NCBI GenBank assembly: GCA_016735355.1
Contig: JAERRQ010000149.1
Coordinates: 1 to 7,129, forward strand
Length of the DNA stretch: 7,129 nt
Origin: Desulfobacterales bacterium
GTDB lineage: Bacteria; Desulfobacterota; Desulfobacteria; Desulfobacterales; BuS5
Direction: 5' to 3'
The notes below the pieces were generated by a model. The model searched no databases. It had not been told where the DNA came from and was given only the letters and a program-made list of their open reading frames with translations. Positions within the stretch are counted from its first letter, which is position 1. Every line of letters begins with the position of its first letter. The position numbers and the translations under genes are program-made. Of this stretch, positions 1 to 6,169 are shown piece by piece.

Positions 1-1644
1 GCTGCCGGCAATGGTGAGCAGGACATTGGCAAATGCGTAAGCTCCAGTATATCCCAGAGCAGGTATTGAGCTTTTTGCCGCGCTGGTTATAACACTCAAC
101 GACGCGCCGCTGGTCATGGATCCGGTAATGCCGCCAAAAAGAAGCACGGGGTTGATCTTAAGCACCTTTCTGCCGAACAAGTAGCCCAGCAGCACGGGAA
201 TCGTGGTTACCGTGATCCCCCCCGCAACCAGTTTGGGGCCGGCCTCCATAAAAGTTTCAATAATTTCGCCGCCTGCCCGGAGCCCTACGCCCGCCATAAA
301 AAGGAGCAGACCGAATTCCATGAATATCCAGCGGGCCGCATCGGGCAGACGGCCAAAGGTGGGACGTATGCTCCGTAGAAAACCAATGATCAGTCCTGAA
401 GTAAGCAGGCCTCCTGCAGAGCCGAGCCCTATGGACAGTCCGCCTACTTTGATGGCCAGCATCCCGATGAGTACACCTGCTGCGATGCCGAAGGCGAAGG
501 TTACCATGTCTGTTTCCGCAACGTCCCGCTCGACCTGACCAAGGGCCTGACCAAGCCTGTCGATCTGCTCTGCCGGTCCTAACACAGTAAGGATATCACC
601 CTTCCGCAACCGAAAATCCCTGCTTCTGGGGATGGAAATTCGCATCCTGCGAATTCCGGTCAACACAATACCGTAATTCCTGGGGATGTTTATTTCCTCC
701 AGTGTTTTTCCCACAGTATCCCGGTTAAAAACTACAATCTGCGCGGTATCATTTACCTGGGCCAGGAATTCCTTGTCTATAATCTCCTCACCAATTTCCT
801 GTATTCTTCCCTCCACAAAGGCCCCCGCATCTCCTTTGACAAGCACCACATCGCCAATCTGGAGAAAATCGTCAGGATTAAGGCTGATAATTTTGCCATC
901 GCGCCGCACTCTGCCAACGGAAAATGGGCACGTAGAACGTTCCCTAAACATGCCAACAGGTATTTTGGTAAAATCTTCATTGGTTACACGGTATGCCCTG
1001 ATAGAAATATTTGAGATTTCACCAGTGTCGGACTGGTCAGTCTTCTCAAGCTTCTTCGCCTCTTGTTGGAGGTTAATACCCAGGATGCCGGGCAGCACTT
1101 TGATGATGGTGATAAGGCCGGCCAGACCGAAGATATAGGTGATGGCATAGCCTGTCGTAACGTTGCCCACCATCTGTTCTACCGTCCATCCTTCCGGAGG
1201 CTTCATCGTCCCACCGCGCAAGGCCTCCTGGGCTGCCGCCAGTGTAGGCGAACTGGTAAGCCCGCCTGCCAGCAGCCCGGCGGAAGTGCCGGGCTCTAAA
1301 TTCAGCAGTTTCGTCATTACAATCGCCATCCCCAGGCCGGTTACTGATATCACCACCGCAAGAGAGAAATACTTGAGGCCATCCGTTTTGAGTACGTCAA
1401 AAAAACGCGGGCCTGCCTGATATCCGACAGAGAAAATAAACAGGGCGAAGCCTACGGACTGGGCGCCAGGGGACATTCGAAAGTCAAAATGCCCCAGGAA
1501 AAGTCCGGCGAACAGGACCCCGGCCACAGGGCCGAAGGAAAAACTTCCAATAGGTATGCGGCCTATCAGATAACCTGAGCCGATAATCAGAAAAAGGGTT
1601 AGGACGGGCTGTGAATGAAGGATTTGGTTGATTTCAGCTAACAT
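1..1644 (-). CDS. AspT/YidE/YbjL-family antiporter, 3' end cut by window edge
   Basis: Integral membrane transporter of the aspartate:alanine exchanger family. I read 548 codons from ATG at 1644 to base 1 with no stop; E. coli YbjL has 561 residues, so only a few to about 20 C-terminal residues should be missing. The layout is typical: an N-terminal hydrophobic half (about 13-185), a soluble middle with two RCK_C/TrkA_C-like regulatory domains (about 210-285 and 295-370), and a C-terminal hydrophobic half (about 380-545). The halves echo each other: GLLAGGLTSSPTL (123-135) against LLFGGITGSMTSGASL (501-516), and LFIFSVGYQAGP (68-79) against LLLFMAGVGLRAG (447-459). The segment SIPALGYTGAYAFANVLLT (526-544) closely resembles the YbjL C-terminus. 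An AAGGA site lies about 9 nt before the ATG. The gene is visibly richer in G+C than its neighbours. The family is certain from sequence; the substrate (aspartate, alanine, succinate or other) cannot be told. Confidence 0.93.
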   Translation of the reverse strand, partial: MLAEINQILHSQPVLTLFLIIGSGYLIGRIPIGSFSFGPVAGVLFAGLFLGHFDFRMSPGAQSVGFALFIFSVGYQAGPRFFDVLKTDGLKYFSLAVVISVTGLGMAIVMTKLLNLEPGTSAGLLAGGLTSSPTLAAAQEALRGGTMKPPEGWTVEQMVGNVTTGYAITYIFGLAGLITIIKVLPGILGINLQQEAKKLEKTDQSDTGEISNISIRAYRVTNEDFTKIPVGMFRERSTCPFSVGRVRRDGKIISLNPDDFLQIGDVVLVKGDAGAFVEGRIQEIGEEIIDKEFLAQVNDTAQIVVFNRDTVGKTLEEINIPRNYGIVLTGIRRMRISIPRSRDFRLRKGDILTVLGPAEQIDRLGQALGQVERDVAETDMVTFAFGIAAGVLIGMLAIKVGGLSIGLGSAGGLLTSGLIIGFLRSIRPTFGRLPDAARWIFMEFGLLLFMAGVGLRAGGEIIETFMEAGPKLVAGGITVTTIPVLLGYLFGRKVLKINPVLLFGGITGSMTSGASLSVITSAAKSSIPALGYTGAYAFANVLLTIAGS

Positions 1645-1693
1645 TTATTTTTCCTTTTCGTATTTTTTCTGGCAGAAAATTGTGAAACATAAT

Positions 1694-1732
1694 CACGAAA
1701 ACAAGAAATAAAACAACATTCAGGTTTTCGTG
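1694..1732 (-). repeat. 9-bp inverted repeat in the antiporter leader
   Basis: CACGAAAAC at 1694-1702 and its exact complement GTTTTCGTG at 1724-1732 flank 21 bases. The repeat lies 50-88 nt before the antiporter start codon and downstream of the promoter candidate at 1786-1815, so it would be part of the mRNA leader. It could form a stem-loop or be a split operator. The loop is long and no T-run follows, so it is not a convincing terminator. Confidence 0.5.
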
Positions 1733-1785
1733 CTTTTGTGATCAATTTTTTTGTCTTCAAACCTGTTTGGTTTCAGCTTGTACGG

Positions 1786-1815
1786 ATTATGTATCATAAA
1801 AAGTTGTTATTTCAA
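1786..1815 (-). promoter_or_regulatory. candidate sigma-70 promoter of the antiporter gene
   Basis: Reading the minus strand, TTGAAA (1815-1810) is followed after 18 nt by CATAAT (1791-1786). Each hexamer matches five of six consensus bases. Transcription would start near 1779 and give a leader of about 135 nt that contains the inverted repeat at 1694-1732. The region is AT-rich, so chance matches are possible. Confidence 0.45.
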
Positions 1816-1884
1816 AGTAAAACGGTGGAATCTATTTTGACGGAATTGTCGGAAAATAACTGATGGATTACATGCATGAATACC

Positions 1885-1926
1885 AAAAAGAAAAAGGCCT
1901 TTCTTCCAAAGAAAAAAGGCCTTTTT
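1885..1926 (-). terminator. intrinsic terminator after tRNA-Asn
   Basis: AAAAAGGCC (1891-1899) pairs with GGCCTTTTT (1918-1926). An inner stem TTTCTT (1900-1905) pairs with AAGAAA (1909-1914) around a three-base loop, leaving a three-base A bulge at 1915-1917. On the minus strand the stem ends in TTTTTCTTTTT, the expected U-tract. It starts 7 nt after the tRNA 3' end and would end the tRNA (and any hisS-aspS read-through) transcript, insulating the antiporter gene. The plus strand also ends in T-runs, so the hairpin could work both ways, but no plus-strand gene reads into it here. Confidence 0.85.
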
Positions 1927-1932
1927 GATTTT

Positions 1933-2008
1933 TGGCTCCCCAGCACGGACTCGAACCGCGGACTTGGTGGTTAACAGCCACCCGCTCTGCCAACTGAGCT
2001 ACTGGGGA
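1933..2008 (-). tRNA. tRNA-Asn (anticodon GTT)
   Basis: A complete 76-base tRNA read on the minus strand. The acceptor stem is TCCCCAG with CTGGGGA, discriminator G, and an encoded CCA (1935-1933). The anticodon stem GGTGG/CCACC encloses the loop CTGTTAA, so the anticodon is GTT. The T arm has stem CGCGG/CCGTG (one G-T pair) and loop TTCGAGT. The first pair is U1-A72, the pair that bacterial GatCAB amidotransferase uses to recognise tRNA-Asn; it is common in bacterial tRNA-Asn, so it fits but does not prove the indirect pathway. The gene lies 68 nt after aspS on the same strand. Confidence 0.97.
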
Positions 2009-2024
2009 ATATGTAAAAATGTTT

Positions 2025-2052
2025 ATTTAATAATAGTTGCTCCAGAAGTCAA
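2025..2052 (-). promoter_or_regulatory. candidate promoter of tRNA-Asn
   Basis: On the minus strand TTGACT (2052-2047) is followed after 16 nt by TTAAAT (2030-2025). The first base of the mature tRNA lies 16 nt after the -10 box, leaving a precursor leader of about 9 nt, a usual arrangement for a tRNA gene. The same -35 hexamer occurs in the hisS promoter candidate. The tRNA may be made from this promoter and also by read-through from aspS. Confidence 0.55.
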
Positions 2053-2070
2053 GTAAAAAATGCTTTAAGA

Positions 2071-2088
2071 AAAAATCTATAGATTTTT
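2071..2088 (-). repeat. perfect 18-bp palindrome over the aspS stop codon
   Basis: AAAAATCTATAGATTTTT equals its own reverse complement and includes the aspS stop TAG (2079-2077). On the minus strand it runs into TTTTTTCTT. It could act as a weak attenuating hairpin between aspS and the tRNA gene, but it has no loop and almost no G or C, so I do not call it a terminator. Confidence 0.5.
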
Positions 2089-3870
2089 ATCAATCTGTTT
2101 GACTTTCAGACAGAGTTCATCCAACTGGGCTTTGCTTGTCCCGGAAGGCGCTTCTGTTAAAAGACAGGCTGCTTTCTGGGTTTTGGGAAATGCAATAACA
2201 TCACGTATGGACGCCTGCCTGCACAGGATCATCACCAGCCGGTCAAAACCGAGGGCGATGCCGCCATGGGGAGGCGCGCCCGAGGCCAGTGCGGAGAGAA
2301 GAAATCCGAATTTTTCCTGATAGGTTTCTTTGTCCATACCCAGCGCTTCAAAGACTCTCTCCTGGAGGTCTTTTCTGTGGATACGGATACTGCCGCCGCC
2401 TATTTCAGATCCGTTTAAGACAAGATCGTAAGCCCGGGATTTTACTTCCAGGGGGTTGTTTTTCAATAAATCATAGTCCTCTTCCAGGGGGGCCGTAAAA
2501 GGATGATGCAGAGCCTGGTATCGTTTTTCGGCTTCATCATATTCAAGCAGGGGGAAATGTGTAACCCAGATAAAGCTGAATTTCTTTTTATCTATAAAGC
2601 CTCTTTTTTTGCCAATATGATTCCTGAGATGTCCCAGGGCTTCATTGGTAACCTTTGGCTGATCGGCTACAAAAAAGACAAGATCTCCAGGTTCCATTTC
2701 AATGCGCCGGGCTAACTCTTCTTTTTCCTGATCAGTAAAAAATTTTGCTATGGGTGACTGCCAGCCATCTTTTTTTACTTTGATCCAGGCCAGTCCCCTG
2801 GCCTTGTAAACAGCCACAAAATCCGTCAGATCATCTATCTCCTTGCGCGACATATCGATGCAGCCTTTTGCGTTCAGGGCTTTTACAATTCCTCCTTTTC
2901 TGACAACGCCGGAAAATACTTTGAATCCGGAATCCGCGATTATATCGGAGATATCCTTGAGTTCCAGTCCGAATCTGATATCCGGTTTATCAAGGCCGTA
3001 TCTGTCAAGGGCATCGTCATATAAAATCCGCTTAAAAGGAAGTTCAAGCTCGATATTTAGGAGTTCACCAAAAAGATCGGCCATCATTCCTTCTGTAATA
3101 TTTATGATTTCTTCCTCGCCCAGGAAAGACATTTCCATATCTATCTGGGTAAACTCCGGCTGACGGTCGGCCCGCAGGTCTTCATCCCTGAAACAGCGCA
3201 CTATTTGGTAATAACGGTCAAATCCCGAAATCATTAAAAGCTGTTTAAAAAGCTGGGGAGATTGGGGCAAAGCATAAAAATTGCCCGGATTTACCCTGCT
3301 CGGCACCAGATAATCCCTGGCCCCTTCGGGGGTGCTGCGTGTGAGAACAGGGGTTTCAATTTCAAGGAAGCGGTTGTTGTTCAGGTAGTTTCTAATAAGG
3401 GAAGATGCTTTATGTCTTAAAATTAAATTATTTTGCAGCCTGGAGCGTCTCAGGTCTATATGGCGGTGTTTCAGGCGCAAGTTTTCAGATACGTCGATTT
3501 TGTCTTCTATTAAAAATGGAGGTGTTTCGGCCTTGTTCAGAATCTTGAGTTCTGTTACGATGACTTCAATCTCGCCGGTTTTAAGGTTGGGATTGGTCAT
3601 CCCTTCAAGCCTTTTTTCAACTTTTCCCTTAACTCCGATAACAAATTCAGACCGGATGTCATGCCCTTTGCGGTGGGCTTCCGGGCTTATTTCCGGGTTG
3701 ATAACAACCTGGGTCAGGCCTTCCCGGTCACGGAGATCTATAAAAATAACTCCGCCATGATCCCGGCGATACTGTACCCATCCCATCAGCGTTACTTCAG
3801 CACCTTCATCTTTCAAGGCGAGTTCATTACAGTGATGAGTCCGCCTCATATTTCCAAGTATATCTGTCAA
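2077..3870 (-). CDS. aspS: aspartyl-tRNA synthetase, probably non-discriminating (Asp/Asn)
   Basis: Class IIb synthetase that attaches aspartate to tRNA in the cytoplasm. The 597 residues match the full bacterial type (E. coli 590): OB-fold anticodon-binding domain (about 9-115), catalytic core with class II motif 2 at 227-240 (FRDEDLRADRQPEF), bacterial GAD insertion (about 295-425), and motif 3 at 537-549 (GIALGFDRLVMIL). His38 in RRDHGG and Gly90 in RLEGMTNPN align with His31 and Gly81 of the Pseudomonas aeruginosa enzyme, which are determinants of relaxed tRNA specificity; discriminating E. coli AspRS has Leu and Lys there. I infer that it also makes Asp-tRNA-Asn for GatCAB. The start is TTG at 3870, backed by AAAAGGA 8 nt upstream. 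The in-frame ATG at 3849 has only a weak site, although E. coli AspRS begins near that point. It lies 59 nt after hisS with no terminator between. Confidence 0.97.
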   Translation of the reverse strand: MTDILGNMRRTHHCNELALKDEGAEVTLMGWVQYRRDHGGVIFIDLRDREGLTQVVINPEISPEAHRKGHDIRSEFVIGVKGKVEKRLEGMTNPNLKTGEIEVIVTELKILNKAETPPFLIEDKIDVSENLRLKHRHIDLRRSRLQNNLILRHKASSLIRNYLNNNRFLEIETPVLTRSTPEGARDYLVPSRVNPGNFYALPQSPQLFKQLLMISGFDRYYQIVRCFRDEDLRADRQPEFTQIDMEMSFLGEEEIINITEGMMADLFGELLNIELELPFKRILYDDALDRYGLDKPDIRFGLELKDISDIIADSGFKVFSGVVRKGGIVKALNAKGCIDMSRKEIDDLTDFVAVYKARGLAWIKVKKDGWQSPIAKFFTDQEKEELARRIEMEPGDLVFFVADQPKVTNEALGHLRNHIGKKRGFIDKKKFSFIWVTHFPLLEYDEAEKRYQALHHPFTAPLEEDYDLLKNNPLEVKSRAYDLVLNGSEIGGGSIRIHRKDLQERVFEALGMDKETYQEKFGFLLSALASGAPPHGGIALGFDRLVMILCRQASIRDVIAFPKTQKAACLLTEAPSGTSKAQLDELCLKVKQIDKNL

Positions 3871-3929
3871 TGGATCAATCCTTTTCTATGGTTTTTACGT
3901 TTTTAAATCTGGTAATTATCTGAAAATTT

Positions 3930-5195
3930 CTAAATAGTTTTTAAAGTTTTTTTTATTGTAGCAACCAACTCTTGAACGGGAATAGAGGTCTGTTCTTTGG
4001 TGATCATATTACGCATTACCACGGATCCCTGCTTAAGCTCATTTTCACCAACTATAATAACATGAGATGCCCCCAGTCTGTTAGCTCGTTTCATCTGACT
4101 TTTAAGGCTCCGGTCGGTTAAATTTATCTCGGTTTTGATTCCTTCAATGCCCAGCCGGCAGGCCCATTCCAAGGCTGCTGTTCTGCTTTGACTGCCGATG
4201 GCAGCTATAAAAATTTCAGGGTGCTGCAACAAATCGTCTGATTTGGCGCTGATTATTTCCGCCAGTCGGTCCAGGCCGATTGCAAAGCCCGTGGCAGGAT
4301 GATCAGGCCCTCCCAGAGATTTGACCAGGCCGTCATATCTGCCCCCGCCTGCAACAGCGCTTTGGGCTCCCAGGGAACCGGTCTGAATCTCAAAGGTTGT
4401 GCGGGTGTAATAATCTAGTCCTCTTACCAGGTTCTTGTCCACATGATATGGTATTTCAAGATTGTCAAGGGTTGCTTTGACGGTATTAAAATGCTCTTTA
4501 CATTCAGGGCATAAGAAATCGAGGATTGCCGGAGCATCGGACATGGCATCCCTGCAAGTCGGAACCTTGCAATCGAGGACTCTTAAAGGATTTTTTTTAT
4601 GCCTTCTTATACAATCGGAACAGAGTTTATCGGATACCGATGACAGGAGGGTTGAAAGCGCTTTTTTGAATCCAGGTCGGCACACAGGACATCCAAGGGA
4701 ATTTATATGGGTTGCAATATCCGCAACCTTTAGCCTTGAAAAGATCGTTGTGAGCATAAATATTAACTGGGCATCTATTAAAGGGGAAGCAATCCCAAAG
4801 ACTTCGGCGTTAATCTGGTAGAACTGCCTGTATCTGCCTTTTTGAGGGCGCTCCCTTCTGAACATGGGTCCTATTGTATAAAATTTTTGAACAGGATCTT
4901 TTGCATACAGTTTATGCTGAATATATGCCCTGACTACGGATGCCGTTGCCTCCGGCCGCATTGTGATCAAATCGCCTTTTCTATCAGGAAAGGTGTACAT
5001 CTCTTTCTCAACTATGTCCGTATCTGCTCCTATACTCCTTGCAAAGAGTTCGGAATGTTCCAGAACAGGCAGCCTGATCTCTTTAAAACCAAAGCTTTTA
5101 AAAACATCCCCGGCAATTTTTTCTATATACTGCCACAGCTCGGTTTCTCCGGGAAGAATATCTTTAAAGCCTCTTATTAGCTGTATCGCTGCCAT
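3930..5195 (-). CDS. hisS: histidyl-tRNA synthetase
   Basis: Class IIa synthetase charging tRNA-His in the cytoplasm; 421 residues against 424 in E. coli. Visible landmarks are the N-terminal RGFKDILP (8-15), motif 2 with FRRERPQKGRYRQFYQ (112-127), the histidine-binding segment LVRGLDYYTRTTFE (256-269), AGGGRYDGL (282-290), motif 3 ATGFAIGLDRLAE (301-313), and a C-terminal anticodon-binding domain (about 327-421). The insertion domain carries eight cysteines in four pairs (169/172, 192/195, 209/214, 229/232), which suggests bound zinc; related bacterial HisRS show similar cysteines. I chose ATG at 5195 because AGAGGT lies 9 nt upstream and the protein then begins as the family does. A longer frame from TTG at 5243 would add 16 residues unlike HisRS. 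First gene of the hisS-aspS unit. Confidence 0.97.
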   Translation of the reverse strand: MAAIQLIRGFKDILPGETELWQYIEKIAGDVFKSFGFKEIRLPVLEHSELFARSIGADTDIVEKEMYTFPDRKGDLITMRPEATASVVRAYIQHKLYAKDPVQKFYTIGPMFRRERPQKGRYRQFYQINAEVFGIASPLIDAQLIFMLTTIFSRLKVADIATHINSLGCPVCRPGFKKALSTLLSSVSDKLCSDCIRRHKKNPLRVLDCKVPTCRDAMSDAPAILDFLCPECKEHFNTVKATLDNLEIPYHVDKNLVRGLDYYTRTTFEIQTGSLGAQSAVAGGGRYDGLVKSLGGPDHPATGFAIGLDRLAEIISAKSDDLLQHPEIFIAAIGSQSRTAALEWACRLGIEGIKTEINLTDRSLKSQMKRANRLGASHVIIVGENELKQGSVVMRNMITKEQTSIPVQELVATIKKTLKTI

Positions 5196-5250
5196 GTTTG
5201 AATTACCTCTATAAGGTTTAATATTATAAGATAAATTACACAAACCTTAA

Positions 5251-5280
5251 TTAATATTCTAAAATGAATACTTTAGTCAA
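5251..5280 (-). promoter_or_regulatory. candidate promoter of the hisS-aspS operon
   Basis: On the minus strand TTGACT (5280-5275) is followed after 18 nt by TATTAA (5256-5251). Transcription would start near 5244, leaving a leader of about 50 nt before the hisS ATG. No T-box or other tRNA-sensing leader fits in so short a stretch. The sequence is very AT-rich, so the -10 assignment is soft. Confidence 0.45.
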
Positions 5281-5317
5281 TAATAATATTTTTATTGCTC
5301 CATCTTTGAATTTGCTG

Positions 5318-5333
5318 TTATTATCAATAATAA
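5318..5333. repeat. AT-rich inverted repeat between divergent genes
   Basis: TTATTAT and ATAATAA flank CA, giving a 16-bp dyad in the shared upstream region of hisS and the Nudix gene. It lies 37 nt before the Nudix start codon, where an operator or promoter element could be. Because it is pure A and T apart from the centre, chance is a real alternative. I could not settle on a plus-strand promoter here. Confidence 0.3.
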
Positions 5334-5370
5334 ATAATCTTACTAATCCTACAAAAGTGGTAATACATGT

Positions 5371-5916
5371 ATGGAATTTAAATTTTGTCCTTATTGCGGA
5401 AAATCATTACATATAATATCAGATACAGACAGAAAAAGATTATACTGTAAAGAATGCGATATTATTCATTACAGAAATCCTACTGTGGGTGTTGCGGTTA
5501 TTCTACTTAAAGAAAAAAAACTGCTCCTTGTCAAGCGGATCGGATCTTATGAAGATAAGTGGTGTATACCATGCGGTCATCTGGAGTGGGACGAAGATGT
5601 AAGGGAGGCTGCACAACGTGAGTTTCAAGAAGAGACCGGGCTGGAAGTTGAAGTTGGTCCGGTTTTTGCGGTTTATTCTAATTTTCATGATTCGGCGAAA
5701 CAGACTGTCGGCATATGGTTTTTAGGCAAATTAACCGGTGGAGCGCTGGCCCCTGGCTCGGATGCAAGTGAAGCTGTTTTTTATCCGGTTGACAACCTGC
5801 CGGAAGAAATGGCCTTTCCGACAGATCTCCTTGTTTGCCAAAAAATAAAAGGATATATTGAAGATGATGAAAAATACGCTTTTTTATACGGAAACTATGG
5901 CCAAAATCTTTGCTGA
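5371..5916 (+). CDS. Nudix hydrolase with N-terminal zinc ribbon
   Basis: Probable metal-dependent hydrolase of a nucleoside-diphosphate-linked substrate; 181 residues, soluble. An N-terminal zinc ribbon has CPYC (6-9) and CKEC (26-29), joined by HYRNPTVGV (33-41) to the catalytic domain. The Nudix box is complete and fits the consensus GX5EX7REUXEEXGU: Gly69, Glu75, Arg83-Glu84, Glu87-Glu88 and Gly90-Leu91. Zinc ribbon plus Nudix recalls NudC, but this protein is shorter and I do not see the NudC-specific SQPWPFPxS motif, so I give no symbol or substrate. The start at 5371 has only a weak GTGG site 10 nt upstream; the out-of-frame ATG at 5367 stops after four codons. Its last 53 nt overlap the next gene, so the two are likely translationally coupled. 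Confidence 0.92.
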   Translation: MEFKFCPYCGKSLHIISDTDRKRLYCKECDIIHYRNPTVGVAVILLKEKKLLLVKRIGSYEDKWCIPCGHLEWDEDVREAAQREFQEETGLEVEVGPVFAVYSNFHDSAKQTVGIWFLGKLTGGALAPGSDASEAVFYPVDNLPEEMAFPTDLLVCQKIKGYIEDDEKYAFLYGNYGQNLC

Positions 5917-6139
5917 CCAGGGAAACCTGGAAAAAGCAGCGGATGTTTACAGATATCTGCTTGAAAACGATCCGAATAGAAAGGATATTTTTGACAAACT
6001 ATTCCGGATTAATGAACAGATTGCCAAAAACAAGAGAAAATCCTCAGATCATATTATCTCGTTATTCAGAGAATGGATCGATCTTGCGCTGAAATATAAC
6101 AATCTGCAAAAACTTAAGGGACTGAGCAAAAGTCTGTAA
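5864..6139 (+). CDS. small protein with one tetratricopeptide repeat
   Basis: A 91-residue soluble protein probably acting as a helical scaffold. Residues 6-39 fit one TPR: Gly20, Ala25, Tyr29 and Pro37 fall on conserved TPR positions 15, 20, 24 and 32 (segment DQGNLEKAADVYRYLLENDP). The rest looks helical and charged, with a second likely helical hairpin at 60-91. Start choice is uncertain: AAAAGGA ends 10 nt before ATG 5864, ATG 5867 and TTG 5858 are alternatives, and ATG 5897 would cut into the first TPR helix. It overlaps the Nudix gene by 53 nt in another frame and ends 30 nt before the exported-protein gene. The clear TPR signature argues that it is real rather than a shadow frame. Partner and pathway are unknown. 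Confidence 0.75.
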   Translation: MMKNTLFYTETMAKIFADQGNLEKAADVYRYLLENDPNRKDIFDKLFRINEQIAKNKRKSSDHIISLFREWIDLALKYNNLQKLKGLSKSL

Positions 6140-6169
6140 TCCAGTTGGAGGAATATATAACATTGTACT

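Larger units (their letters stand above)
1645..1890. other. non-coding leader region between antiporter gene and tRNA terminator
   Basis: About 245 AT-rich bases without a credible reading frame. Besides the promoter candidate and the 9-bp inverted repeat there is a short dyad CAAAC-CT-GTTTG at 1758-1769. I see no riboswitch that I recognise and no repeat of the tRNA 3' end that would mark an integration scar. Confidence 0.6.

Noticed and set aside
203..1420. Several plus-strand open frames across the antiporter gene
   Set aside because: They are antisense shadows: low-complexity Pro/Ser/Arg-rich translations with no domain, while the minus-strand frame is a clear full-length family match.
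1680..1699. CRP-like site TGTGA...TCAC in the antiporter leader
   Set aside because: The half sites are 7 rather than 6 bases apart and it lies downstream of the promoter candidate, so the match is not convincing.
1933..2008. Possible integration scar at the tRNA-Asn 3' end
   Set aside because: I found no second copy of the tRNA 3' sequence and no integrase in the window; the terminator directly follows the tRNA as in an intact locus.
2099..3906. Plus-strand frames opposite aspS
   Set aside because: They lie antisense to a certain AspRS gene and show no motif of their own.
4462..5214. Plus-strand frames opposite hisS
   Set aside because: Antisense shadows of a certain HisRS gene.
5196..5243. 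N-terminal extension of HisRS from TTG at 5243
   Set aside because: The 16 extra residues do not resemble HisRS, and the ATG at 5195 has a well-placed AGAGGT site.
5503..5688. Minus-strand frame inside the Nudix gene
   Set aside because: Antisense to an intact Nudix box, with no recognisable domain.
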